Part shown: positions 1 to 9,032 of the stretch, piece by piece
Position numbering within the stretch: the first letter of the stretch is position 1
Layout: each line of letters starts with the position of its first letter
Source: Flavobacterium saliperosum
Lineage (GTDB): Bacteria > Bacteroidota > Bacteroidia > Flavobacteriales > Flavobacteriaceae
Length of the DNA stretch: 64,000 bases
Direction: 5' to 3'
NCBI RefSeq assembly: GCF_900100625.1
Contig: NZ_FMTY01000001.1
Coordinates: forward strand, 652,410 to 716,409
Made by a program: the position numbers and the translations under genes
Notes under the pieces: model-generated
Database searches by the model: none
Told to the model about the DNA's origin: nothing
The model's input: only the letters and a program-made list of their open reading frames with translations

Positions 1-388
1 CCTGAACCTTATGATTGGTTTTTAAAAGCAGCCGAAAATCATCGCGCAGGGTATTGACGATCATTTTCCGGTCTAAATCCTCCATGATGTAATTTACCTT
101 CAACTCTTTTTCAGACAACTCGAAATCCAATAATTTATTACCGAAATCGGTCGTAAAAACAACCCGGTGCAACGTATCGTTAATTCTTTTCGCAATAAAA
201 AGGCCGCTTAGTTGGTTTCCGTACACTTCAATATGCGCTTTGTAGACATAATCAATTTCGGGATTCGAAAAATACGGGTTTTTATAGTCGGATACCGGAA
301 CTTCTTTTTTAACCGCGTTTGCTATCTGATAGGATTTACACGAAAAAAAAAGGATCGACAGTACGCTAATTAGTAAAAAACGAGTCAT
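1..388 (-). CDS. Lipoprotein, C-terminus beyond window edge
   Basis: Reading the minus strand from the ATG at 388 gives an open frame of 129 codons that runs off the left edge. The N-terminus has a short hydrophobic stretch followed by a lipobox ending in Cys17 (LFFSC), so it should be a lipoprotein. The rest is polar and matches no family I recognise. The start overlaps the 3' end of the LolA-like gene by 23 nt, so it is probably co-transcribed as the next gene of the pigment operon. By position it may take part in pigment transport or envelope attachment; that is inference from context only. Confidence 0.7.
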   Translation of the reverse strand, partial: MTRFLLISVLSILFFSCKSYQIANAVKKEVPVSDYKNPYFSNPEIDYVYKAHIEVYGNQLSGLFIAKRINDTLHRVVFTTDFGNKLLDFELSEKELKVNYIMEDLDRKMIVNTLRDDFRLLLKTNHKVQ

Positions 389-992
389 CGACTTTAACAT
401 TAAGCTGTTTGTTTTTGAATACGATGCGAGTAAAATCGCCCGAAGGTTCAATCAGTTTGACCTGTGACACCGTAGCGTCATTCATCGGAAAATACAAATC
501 CACCTGATTGATGTATTTCTTGATTGTTGCTGTTTTCGGAGTCAGTTTTGCGATATACGAATCCTTGTTTTTGAAATAGGCAATCGAAAATTCCTTATCA
601 TCAAACATGTTTCCGCTCACACTGCCTACAATCAGTTTGTTGATTTTTTCAAACATTTTGCTTTTGGCATCCACGGTGCTTTTGTTGCCCTGATCGTTAA
701 TATACACTTTGTTGTTTTTAAAAACGATACTGTACTGATACGGTTTCGTGTATTGCCAGTTCAGTAAATTGGGTTGTTTGAAGTACATTTTGCCGGAAGT
801 TTCGATGTCTTTCGACAGGAAATCCAGGTGTTTGTATTGGATAAAATCGGTTTTGAGTGATTTTATGGTCTTCGTTTCTTTTTCCACTGTAGCTTTAAAA
901 ACAGCAATTTCTGAAGCCGACATTTTTTGCTCTTGTGCAAAAAAGGTCAGACTCATCATAAAAAGAAACACTAAAAAAACGTTACGTTTCAT
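366..992 (-). CDS. LolA-like outer-membrane lipoprotein carrier family protein
   Basis: 208 residues with a clear Sec signal peptide (residues 1-19, ending FFAQ). The body resembles LolA: a periplasmic beta-sheet carrier with DFIQYKHLDFLSK, GKMYFKQPNLLNWQY and YSIVFKNNKVYI segments typical of the family's half-barrel. In aryl-polyene and flexirubin clusters a LolA homologue is thought to shuttle the hydrophobic pigment across the periplasm rather than carry lipoproteins. It overlaps the upstream deacetylase gene by 11 nt and the downstream lipoprotein by 23 nt, which suggests translational coupling. Family call is strong; the pigment-carrier role is inferred from the cluster. Confidence 0.85.
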   Translation of the reverse strand: MKRNVFLVFLFMMSLTFFAQEQKMSASEIAVFKATVEKETKTIKSLKTDFIQYKHLDFLSKDIETSGKMYFKQPNLLNWQYTKPYQYSIVFKNNKVYINDQGNKSTVDAKSKMFEKINKLIVGSVSGNMFDDKEFSIAYFKNKDSYIAKLTPKTATIKKYINQVDLYFPMNDATVSQVKLIEPSGDFTRIVFKNKQLNVKVDDSFFTN

Positions 993-1758
993 AGGCCGGA
1001 AGGTTTATCAATTTGTCGATGGGAACCACATCATAGTTTTCTGACTGCAAAAATAGCAATAACTGTTCCAAAACGTTCACCGTTTTTTGGGAAGTGTCGT
1101 GTAACAACACAATTCCGCCGGGAGCGACCCTGTTTTTTACTCTTTTCAGAATTTTATTTTCGTCTTCAATAACCGTATCCAGCGAACGGTTGTTCCATCC
1201 GATTACGTGGTGGCCGGTATGGGTGACGGCTCTGGCGATATTCGGATTGGTAACCCCAAATGGCGGTCGGAAGTACACTACTTTCTTTCCCGAAACAGTA
1301 TGAATGATATCATTTGTACGTTGAATTTCCTCTATTACCTTTTGGGTGGAAAAAATGCCAAATTTGTTGGTATGCGAATAACTGTGATTTCCAACTAAGT
1401 GTCCTTCGGCAAGAATTCTTTTAAAGATTTCCGGATGTTTTTCGATTTGTTTACCGATGCAGAAGAACGTCGCCTTCACATCGTATTTTTGGAGTACATC
1501 CAACACTTTTTCGGTTATCGGATGCGGACCGTCATCAAAGGAAAGCGCTATTTTCCGCTCCTTTTCATTCGGATTGTTGCAATGGGTTTTCACAAAATAC
1601 CCCAATCGGATATCGGAAGAACCCCAGACCGTCATCGTTAACCAAAACAAAAAAAGCAGCAGGAAACTCCACCATTTCACTTCAAAAAAGAAGCTTGTAA
1701 AAGACAGAATAACCAAAACAGCAACACAAAAAAGAAGTGTATTTTTATGTTTTAGCAT
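982..1758 (-). CDS. Membrane-anchored polysaccharide deacetylase (NodB-like, CE4)
   Basis: 258 residues. Two hydrophobic segments near the N-terminus (about 7-25 and 30-46) anchor it, followed by a NodB domain. The metal and catalytic motifs are intact: SFDDGP (Asp75/Asp76), HSYSH (His125 and His129), RPPFG (164-168) and LLHD (His220, Asp221). CE4 enzymes remove acetyl groups from chitin, peptidoglycan or other N- or O-acetylated substrates. Homologues recur in flexirubin clusters, where the substrate is not established; a deacylation or deacetylation of a pigment intermediate is possible. It overlaps both neighbours, by 11 and 7 nt. Confidence 0.85.
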   Translation of the reverse strand: MLKHKNTLLFCVAVLVILSFTSFFFEVKWWSFLLLFLFWLTMTVWGSSDIRLGYFVKTHCNNPNEKERKIALSFDDGPHPITEKVLDVLQKYDVKATFFCIGKQIEKHPEIFKRILAEGHLVGNHSYSHTNKFGIFSTQKVIEEIQRTNDIIHTVSGKKVVYFRPPFGVTNPNIARAVTHTGHHVIGWNNRSLDTVIEDENKILKRVKNRVAPGGIVLLHDTSQKTVNVLEQLLLFLQSENYDVVPIDKLINLPAYET

Positions 1759-2813
1759 TTTTTGAGTACGATTAAACTATGATCTTTTCCGCGGTATTGG
1801 TTGTACAACAATACGGTTTTATAACTTTCCTTGTGTAATTTATTTAGGCTCACTACCTCCGGAAGTTGTTGGTTCTTAATGATATTGGAAGCAACCCAAA
1901 AACCAAAAGAAGAAGCAGTATTGTATTCGCCGCTTAAATGCTTGTAATACACCTGAGGCGTTTCTTTGAATATGGAATCTGAAATCGCGTAATAGCCGTC
2001 AAATTCAACATCGCCGTTGTTTCCTAAAACCACAGCATCGATATCGGACTTTTTTAAATTATTGGAGGCTAGGAAAGCTTCGATGTAATTTTGAACCTCA
2101 TCCATTTCCAGAGCACTAATCGTCGAAACTGCCTGGATGGAAGCATACGAACTCTCCTTTTTCTGATTTTCCAGCACAAAGAAACTCGCGCCTTCACTGA
2201 AAACGATTCCTTTCGAATTCGGCTGCAAAACAGAATACGGTTGGTCTTCTTCCTTTTTAATTAAATTCACCAGTTTGAACAACTCAAGCGTGTGTTTTGA
2301 AGTTTCATCGATTCCGCCAACCAAAACGGCATTGGCTTCCTCATTTTCAACCTGCATTTTCGCATCCAACAAAGCCGTCTCAAAAGAAACCGCGCCGTTC
2401 ACATAGGTAAAATTATAGCCTTTACACTGTAATCCTAAAGCAATCTGACCTCCCACGGTATTGTGAGTGGATTGTATAAATGATGTTGGTGTCAAAAACT
2501 CTTCGTTATTGTCCAGAATCGCCTGTAGAAATTTTTCAGAATCTTCCACACAGCCCATTCCGGTTCCGGTAATGATGGCGTCCGGTATTTCCACATTGGC
2601 TTCTTCCAGGGCTTTTGTGGATGCGGCAATCCCCATTTTCACTCCTTTAGCCATACGACGGATGGCCGCTGGCGGGATAAATTCTTTATAGGAAGGCTGG
2701 TTGGCAAAAAGTACATTTTCCGTTGTATTAATTGCGACTTCCGACAGAAATTCCGTGTCAAACGTATTTTGGGTCGAAATACACCCCACTCCATTGATAT
2801 AGCACTTCTTCAT
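1752..2813 (-). CDS. Ketosynthase-like protein lacking the active-site Cys (chain-length-factor type)
   Basis: 353 residues from the ATG at 2813. An in-frame ATG 30 nt upstream exists, but 2813 is preferred because it forms a TAATG stop/start junction with the upstream ketosynthase and gives the usual N-terminus MKKCYINGVGC. The fold is thiolase/KAS (GTGMGCVED, LVGGIDE), but the nucleophile segment reads VNGAVSFE where active enzymes have TACSS. The later NAHGT and GHT motifs are also replaced (NNGDVEF, SGEYNTASSF). Such inactive partners pair with an active KS and set chain length, as in aryl-polyene ApeO-ApeC. Pairing with the KS at 2813-4003 is the obvious inference. Confidence 0.85.
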   Translation of the reverse strand: MKKCYINGVGCISTQNTFDTEFLSEVAINTTENVLFANQPSYKEFIPPAAIRRMAKGVKMGIAASTKALEEANVEIPDAIITGTGMGCVEDSEKFLQAILDNNEEFLTPTSFIQSTHNTVGGQIALGLQCKGYNFTYVNGAVSFETALLDAKMQVENEEANAVLVGGIDETSKHTLELFKLVNLIKKEEDQPYSVLQPNSKGIVFSEGASFFVLENQKKESSYASIQAVSTISALEMDEVQNYIEAFLASNNLKKSDIDAVVLGNNGDVEFDGYYAISDSIFKETPQVYYKHLSGEYNTASSFGFWVASNIIKNQQLPEVVSLNKLHKESYKTVLLYNQYRGKDHSLIVLKKC

Positions 2814-4003
2814 TAGTTTTTCGAAAATATTACGGTTGAACAATTGCCTCCAAATCCAAACGAATTGGACAATACGTGATGCATCGTTTTTTCTTTCAAA
2901 GTCGTTTGCGGAATCAGGTCGAATTCGGCCATGGGCGTTTCGAAATTCAGATTCGGGAAGATGACATTATGCTGTAAGGCCAAAACGCTGTAGACCGCTT
3001 CAATGGCGGCTGCGGCGGCCAAAGTATGCCCCGTGAACGCTTTTGTCGAACTGAATTCCGGTACGTTGGCTTCGAAAATCCGAAGAATCGCACGGCCTTC
3101 CGACAAATCGTTGTTCGGGGTTGCTGTTCCGTGAGCGTTGATATAATCAATGTCTGACGGTTTCAGGCTGGCTGTTTTCAAGGCTTTTTGCATCGCCAGG
3201 AAAGCACCTTCGCCATTTTCGGAAGAAGCGGTCTGATGGAACGCATCGTTTGCATTTCCGAAACCGGAAACATACGCCAAGACTTTTCGGTTCTCTTTCT
3301 GAACGATTGCGTCGGATTCCAAAACCAAAAAAGCGGCGGCTTCCCCTAAATTCAATCCTTTACGATTGTTGTCAAAAGGTTTGTTGTAGCTGTCCGATAA
3401 AATCATCAGGGTTTTGAATCCGTTAATCGTGAATTTGGCCAAGCCATCGGTTCCGCCCACAACCACGCGATCCAATTGTCCGGACTGAATCATTCGGGCG
3501 CCCAACATAATGGCATTGGCCGCGGAAGAACAGGCGGTACTTACCGTGGTTACAAACCCTTTCAGTCCAATGTGTTCCGCGATTTTATGACTGGAATCTC
3601 CGGCATCGTGACTGGTAATGTATTTTCTGCAGGCCTCGTTTTCAAAATACTCGTAATAATACTTTTCCGTCATGTCCATCCCGCCCACACTGGTAGCGGA
3701 AATCAAACCGGATCGGCAATCGTTCATGTTTTGAATACCGGCATTTTCAACCGCCTGCTGTGCTGCTATAGCGCCAAGCATTGCCGTTCTGCTGAAATCA
3801 TTATCGTGCCCAATACCGAGTTGTTGCGCTAACTGTTGGTTCGTCAGTTTAATTTCTCCCACTTTGATAACGTCTTTGTGTACCGTTTCAAAGTTTTCAA
3901 TGACAGAAATTCCCGTATTACCGTGTACTAACGCATGATAATTTTCTTCGACATTGTTTCCAATCGAAGAAATTATTCCCATTCCGGTTATCGCTACTTT
4001 CAT
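2813..4003 (-). CDS. Beta-ketoacyl-ACP synthase (KAS II type, FabF-like)
   Basis: 396 residues, normal for KAS II. The Cys-His-His triad is intact: STACSS (Cys158), NAHGTAT (His291) and KAFTGHT (Lys321, His326). It would condense malonyl-ACP with the growing chain in polyene elongation. Its stop overlaps the start of the Cys-less partner by one base (TAATG), so the two are probably made in equal amounts and form a KS/CLF heterodimer. The upstream leader contains a tandem 14-bp word repeat next to a broken four-helix-bundle gene. Confidence 0.92.
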   Translation of the reverse strand: MKVAITGMGIISSIGNNVEENYHALVHGNTGISVIENFETVHKDVIKVGEIKLTNQQLAQQLGIGHDNDFSRTAMLGAIAAQQAVENAGIQNMNDCRSGLISATSVGGMDMTEKYYYEYFENEACRKYITSHDAGDSSHKIAEHIGLKGFVTTVSTACSSAANAIMLGARMIQSGQLDRVVVGGTDGLAKFTINGFKTLMILSDSYNKPFDNNRKGLNLGEAAAFLVLESDAIVQKENRKVLAYVSGFGNANDAFHQTASSENGEGAFLAMQKALKTASLKPSDIDYINAHGTATPNNDLSEGRAILRIFEANVPEFSSTKAFTGHTLAAAAAIEAVYSVLALQHNVIFPNLNFETPMAEFDLIPQTTLKEKTMHHVLSNSFGFGGNCSTVIFSKN

Positions 4004-4005
4004 AA

Positions 4006-4041
4006 GTTAGAAATTTGAAGTTAGAAATTTGAAGTTAGAAA
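4006..4041. repeat. Tandem 14-bp word repeat, 2.6 copies
   Basis: GTTAGAAATTTGAA occurs at 4006-4019 and 4020-4033, followed by an 8-base partial copy at 4034-4041. A diverged copy in the opposite orientation (about 16 of 20 positions alike on the minus strand) lies at about 4402-4423, on the other side of the broken four-helix-bundle gene. The two sides therefore form imperfect inverted flanks around that gene. Confidence 0.85.
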
Positions 4042-4401
4042 CTACTTCGTATTCATTCGTAACTTTGTGTTTTTTAATATGGCTACAAATATAGCAGTCA
4101 ATTCATTTGCTTCTTTCAAGGCACTATCAACTGTTACATCATTAATCCACTTTTTCTCTTTAATAGTTTCAGGCCAAAACAAACTTTCATCTGATTCTTC
4201 TAAAACAATATTCATTTTAGAAACAAATTCATTATCGCTTCTAGACCTTAGCGACGCTCAGTAATTAGCGCCAACTGACGTTCCTGACTTGGCTAATTGA
4301 TGACATATCACTCTTGCAGAAATGGTAATAGGAAGTAAATCAACAATATCTAATATTTGTAATGAAAAGACTTTTGTTCTTACTTTTAAATCTTTATCCA
4401 C
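4042..4401 (-). pseudogene. Four-helix-bundle (23S rRNA intervening-sequence type) protein, in-frame stop
   Basis: The minus-strand frame from a GTG at 4401 to TAG at 4042 encodes a typical member of the four-helix-bundle family: DLKVRTKVFSLQI, LAKSGTSVGANY, then a TGA at 4260-4258 (codon 48), then ASLRSRSDNEFVSKMNIV. Relatives have Arg after GANY, so one CGA to TGA change explains the break; the frame stays intact on both sides. The family is best known from intervening sequences in 23S rRNA and as loose single genes. It lies between the ACP and the KAS II gene of the pigment operon, with inverted word repeats on both sides. Confidence 0.85.
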
Positions 4402-4425
4402 AATTCTAACCTCTAAATTCTGAAT

Positions 4426-4683
4426 TTATTTTGTTCTGTTTGCAGCAATGTAATTCGCCATGGTTTCAATAGATACGAAAATTGATTTTCCTTCTTTCGG
4501 ATCGGTCAATTTGATTCCGTAATCTTTATCCAACAACACGATCAATTCCAATGCATCGATAGAATCCAATCCTAAACCATCACCAAAAAGGGCATCGTTA
4601 TCGTTAATATCCTCAACTGCAATGTCTTCTAAGTTTAAAACTTCAATGATTTTTGATTTTAATTCCTGCTTTAATGCTTCCAT
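4426..4683 (-). CDS. Acyl carrier protein (first of two in the cluster)
   Basis: 85 residues, acidic, with the phosphopantetheine site GLDSIDALEL (Ser41). It carries the growing chain for the cluster's ketosynthases. Two nt separate it from the 204-residue KS-like gene upstream. Its distance from the KAS II gene downstream is large only because the broken four-helix-bundle gene sits between. A second ACP (16056-16307) has a different sequence, so the two probably serve different steps, such as polyene versus dialkylresorcinol or starter loading. Confidence 0.95.
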   Translation of the reverse strand: MEALKQELKSKIIEVLNLEDIAVEDINDNDALFGDGLGLDSIDALELIVLLDKDYGIKLTDPKEGKSIFVSIETMANYIAANRTK

Positions 4684-4685
4684 GA

Positions 4686-5300
4686 TTATTTAGTGTATAA
4701 TGTATTAACTGTTTGTTCGTTATGTTCTAATTTCCCTTGTTTTTCCACCAGATAAACAACGGCTTTGAATTTTTCATTGTAATATTCCACCCATCCGCAT
4801 AGGACTTTTTCTGCCTTGTTCGTTTCCAGAAGCAGGTTGGCGTAGTTACTCATAAACGCTGCATTGAACTCCCCAAAAACAAAAAAAGCGTTTTCCGATT
4901 GCAACTTGTGTTTGATACAGATTTCTCCAATACAGATGTTCGGCAACGTATACACAAACACCGACGGACTGGGAAAATACGCAGTTTCATCGGCAATCGA
5001 GCTTTGGTACTTCGCATCGGTATCCAAACTGGACGACTGATTGGCGAAAACCAACGCAATATCATTTTCTTCTGCGGGATTTACAACTTCTTTCAGAATA
5101 ATTTCGGAAGTCAGAAAAGCCAACTTGCTCAGATTATCCATTTTGAAAAACTTCGGATAATCGATACCGAAATGTTTATACGCCGCTTTGGCAAATTCCG
5201 AAAAGGAACCGTTTTCCAATGCAAACTGCGGTTCCCCATTGATGGCAACCGAATTGTTCTCGATTACGCAATACTGTGATATGTACTTATTTGCCTCCAA
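4686..5300 (-). CDS. Short ketosynthase-like protein (possible Ketoacyl-synt_2 type domain)
   Basis: 204 residues, half the length of a ketosynthase. Segments such as LVFANQSSSLDTDAKYQSSI, YFPSPSVFVYTLPNICIGEI and EKVLCGWVEYY resemble the N-terminal half of a thiolase fold, and I place it tentatively with the short KS N-terminal-like proteins found in aryl-polyene and xanthomonadin clusters. There is no obvious catalytic Cys/His/His set. Spacing of 2 nt on each side fixes it in the operon between KS 5303-6439 and the ACP. The function is unknown; a docking or regulatory subunit is possible. Confidence 0.75.
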   Translation of the reverse strand: MEANKYISQYCVIENNSVAINGEPQFALENGSFSEFAKAAYKHFGIDYPKFFKMDNLSKLAFLTSEIILKEVVNPAEENDIALVFANQSSSLDTDAKYQSSIADETAYFPSPSVFVYTLPNICIGEICIKHKLQSENAFFVFGEFNAAFMSNYANLLLETNKAEKVLCGWVEYYNEKFKAVVYLVEKQGKLEHNEQTVNTLYTK

Positions 5301-5302
5301 AA

Positions 5303-6439
5303 TTAACGTACTTTTTCAAATAAAACTGCCGTATTACAACCGCCGAAACCGGAAGCTGTTTTCAGGAAGTAATTGATTTCGTTTTCCGTATGTTCTTTTA
5401 TCACTTCAATTGACTGTGTCACCCCCATTTCTGAAAATCCTTTGGATCCGATCAACTGGTTTTTTCGGGCACTTTCAATGGCAATTACCGTTTCCAATAA
5501 ACCTGAGGCGCCCAAAGTATGTCCGTAAAAGCCTTTCAGACTGTTCACGGGAACTTTTTGCAAACCCAATCGGTTGAAAGCAACGGCTTCCATCTCGTCA
5601 TTATACAACGTTGCCGTTCCGTGTGCCGAAATATAGGACAATTTTTCAGGCTCCAAACCCGACTCCTTAAAAGCACTTTCAATACTTCTAAACAAACCTT
5701 CGCCTGTTCTTGAAGGCCCCGAAATGTGGTTCGCATCATTGATCGCTCCGTCGCCCAAAATTTTCATGTCACCATTTTGAACCTCATCCGAATGGGACGT
5801 CATGTAAACTGCTGCGGCGGCTTCCCCTAAAGTCACCCCGTTTCTGTCCTTATCATACGGTTTACAAGGTGCTTGACTCATCGCCTGAAACGAATTGAAT
5901 CCGGACAAAACAAATTCCGAAACCTCATCTCCAGCAACCACAAAGGCGTTGTCGTAAACACCCGACTGTAGCATTCTTTTAGCCACCGCAATCGCCAAAA
6001 TACCCGACACGCAGGCATTGGAAACCACAATGGGTTCGGTAGTGAATCCGAAAAAAGTGCTTATTTTTTTGGCCAAAGCCGATAAATGAGCCGCTTCGAT
6101 TTCGCAATTTTCATTTTCCAACAGACTGATGTTTCCTTTCGTAGTGGAAAACACAAAAGCCGTTCTGTTGGTAATTTTATGTTGACTGATAATTGGCGCC
6201 AAAGCCAAAATCAGCATTTTTTCTAATTTGGTAAAATGACTTTCCCCGGAAATTCCGGCAAAAGCGGTATTCAGTTGTTCCGAATCGATTACTGAGGCAT
6301 AAAACGACTCCAGCATTCCCAGTTTATCATGCAACCCAATACCGGACTGTCCTTTCAGCAAGGCTTCCCAGTTAGAGGTCACATCAAAACCTAAAGGCGT
6401 GACGCAATTGGTATCGGTTATGTAAACGTTTTTTTTCAT
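5303..6439 (-). CDS. Beta-ketoacyl-ACP synthase (second active KS)
   Basis: 378 residues, slightly short for KAS I/II. The catalytic residues are present: SNACVSG (Cys143), SAHGTAT (His273) and KGFYGHT (Lys302, His307). The N-terminus YITDTNCVTPLG replaces the more usual VVITGMG. Its place beside the short KS-like protein and an ACP suggests a dedicated elongation or starter-loading step. It is preceded by a 133-bp gap that holds a dispersed repeat, so the operon may be re-initiated or processed there. Confidence 0.9.
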   Translation of the reverse strand: MKKNVYITDTNCVTPLGFDVTSNWEALLKGQSGIGLHDKLGMLESFYASVIDSEQLNTAFAGISGESHFTKLEKMLILALAPIISQHKITNRTAFVFSTTKGNISLLENENCEIEAAHLSALAKKISTFFGFTTEPIVVSNACVSGILAIAVAKRMLQSGVYDNAFVVAGDEVSEFVLSGFNSFQAMSQAPCKPYDKDRNGVTLGEAAAAVYMTSHSDEVQNGDMKILGDGAINDANHISGPSRTGEGLFRSIESAFKESGLEPEKLSYISAHGTATLYNDEMEAVAFNRLGLQKVPVNSLKGFYGHTLGASGLLETVIAIESARKNQLIGSKGFSEMGVTQSIEVIKEHTENEINYFLKTASGFGGCNTAVLFEKVR

Positions 6440-6474
6440 TTTTTTGTTTCCTGATATGCTAACAGTTTCCTCTT

Positions 6475-6570
6475 TAGCCCCGACAGTAGCGGTATCCTTT
6501 TTCTTTTTTCAAGAAAAAGATATAGCGGATGGCGGGAATTGCGTTCGCAAACATACCCAAGCCTTTCGCT
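6475..6570. repeat. Dispersed TAGCCCCGA repeat, copy A
   Basis: Begins TAGCCCCGACAGTAGCGG and contains a central hairpin in which CTTTTTCTT and AAGAAAAAG flank a short T-rich loop (about 6497-6520). It ends with a CCCAAGCC-TTCGCTTC tail. Related copies at 23165-23286 and 54260-54355 keep the ends and vary the central hairpin. It fills the only sizeable gap between the thioesterase and KS genes. Confidence 0.75.
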
Positions 6571-6572
6571 TC

Positions 6573-7034
<462 letters not shown>

Positions 7035-8272
7035 TGGTTATTGTAATTATAAAAAACAAAAGTAATAAATTAATCTCGGGAAGGATTTCGACTATGCCTC
7101 CGTTGCGCAGCAGCACATCGTAAAAAGCATTCAGCCCCCAGTTCATCGGTGAAATGTGGGACACGTATTGCATGATTTTCGGCATGGCGAAAACAGGTAC
7201 CCAAACGCCTCCGATGGCCGCTAAAATAACTACAGACGTGGCTCCGAAAGGTGCCGACTGTTCCTGTGTCTTAGCAATGGTTCCCAATAGTATTCCGAAT
7301 CCGATAGCGGCTAATCCGGAGAATAGGGCCACGATGCTCATCAGTATCAGTTTTCCTTCGACTTCCAGCACTGGTAATCCCAAATACGGGAAGAGGTATA
7401 CGCCCACAGCCACCATCAGGAAAAACTGTATCATGCAAATCAACAAATAAGTTGCTGTTTTCCCCGCAATGATTACGGCATACGGCACCGGATTGGTAAT
7501 CAATCGGATTTGCGTGCCCTGCCCTTTTTCCTTAACGATATTGATGGAAAGCGGCACCACAATGAAAAATATGGCGAACAATGCCCAAGCCGGAACGTTG
7601 TGCTGTACCGAATTGGGAAGGATTTCTTTGTCGTTTACTTTGGGAACGATTTCTTTGAAGGTAATGAAACTTTCCTGTTCGAAAATAGGTTCGTCACCTT
7701 CACCCAGCTGATCCTGAAACGTACTGTAAATGGATTGGGTTTCAATTTGTGAAATCATTTTATCGATAGCACTTTTCACTGCGTTTTTAAACGTAAGTTG
7801 GGTAGCCGGATCGAAATAGAGTTTCACTTCTTTGGATTTCACAACCGGATTCTCCTTTTTAACGGAAATCGTGTCCTCCAGACCGAACTGGCTGACGATC
7901 TTTTCCACATTCTGATTTACTTTGAGTTGTAAATCGGCACTTAATTTTTCGGGGATGACAATGGCTAATTGGTATTTTCCTTTAAAAACCGCTTCTTTTG
8001 CTGTTGCTTCCGTTACAGTGTTTCCATCTATTTTGGTTACGATTTCGAAAGAACCGCTTTCGTTTAAATTCTCCTTAACGGTTTTGGATATGTTGCCGTT
8101 ATCGTTATCAACCAACAGAATCGGAATACGGCTTTCAGTAACCGACTTGAACGTACTGTCCTGAATCAGGGTAATGGTTATAATCAGCACCAAGGGCATC
8201 ACAAAAAGGATAACCAAGCCGCCGAAATCCCTTTTCAGCAAGAGTATTTCTTTATAGACCGACATTAAAAAC

Positions 8273-9028
8273 TTATACATCATCGCGTAGTTCTTTACCG
8301 GTTAATGAAATGAACACGTCTTCCAGATTATGGGCGTGTGGTGTTTTATGAATCAGCCCTTCCGGAGTGCCTTCTGCGTAAATTTTTCCGCGATCGATAA
8401 TGGCAATTTTGGTACAGAAATCCTGTGCTTCCGTTAAATGATGGGACGTATAAATGATGGTTGTTCCTTTAGAATTCAGTTCTTTCAGATAGTCGATGAT
8501 TACGTTTTTGGACTGTACATCCACGCCTACTGTGGGTTCGTCCAAAAACAAAACCGAAGGCTGGTGCAAAATACCGGCAATCAGGTTCACACGGCGTTTC
8601 ATTCCGCCCGAGAACGTTTCTATTTTTTTATCGGCAAACTTTAGAAGCCCGAGATGCTCCAGGGCCTCGTCCACTTTCCGGTACAGTTCTTTGCCTTTCA
8701 AGCCATACATGCTTCCGAAGTAACGAAGGTTTTCACGCGCCGTCAGTGTGGGATACAGCGCATACTCCTGAGGCACAACCCCAATCGTTTTTTTTATTTG
8801 CGTGGCATTTTTATCGTAGGAAAGTCCGCTGATCGTAAATTTACCCGAAGTGGGTTTCACCAATCCGCACAACATGGAAATCAACGTGGTTTTTCCGGCA
8901 CCGTTGGGTCCCAATAGCCCAAAGATCTCGTTTTTTTCAATGAACAGACTCAGGTTGTTGACTGAAAAATCGTCGGCATCTTTATACTTTTTATAAAGTT
9001 CGGCTATATGGATTATCGGTTCGCTCAT
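8273..9028 (-). CDS. ABC transporter ATP-binding protein
   Basis: 251 residues with all nucleotide-binding motifs: Walker A GPNGAGKTT (about 40-48), Q-loop VVPQEYALYP, signature FSGGMKRR, Walker B VLFLDEPTVG and switch His in TSHHLTE. The closest type is the CcmA/NatA drug-exporter branch that partners ABC-2 permeases. It pairs with the overlapping permease downstream and lies 4 nt after the BtrH-like gene. Confidence 0.95.
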   Translation of the reverse strand: MSEPIIHIAELYKKYKDADDFSVNNLSLFIEKNEIFGLLGPNGAGKTTLISMLCGLVKPTSGKFTISGLSYDKNATQIKKTIGVVPQEYALYPTLTARENLRYFGSMYGLKGKELYRKVDEALEHLGLLKFADKKIETFSGGMKRRVNLIAGILHQPSVLFLDEPTVGVDVQSKNVIIDYLKELNSKGTTIIYTSHHLTEAQDFCTKIAIIDRGKIYAEGTPEGLIHKTPHAHNLEDVFISLTGKELRDDV

Positions 9029-9032
9029 TGGA

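Noticed and set aside
4006..4041. 14-bp tandem repeat as a promoter or iteron
   Set aside because: It is one of several word-like repeats in the window and pairs with a copy across the broken four-helix-bundle gene; no replication or promoter feature adjoins.
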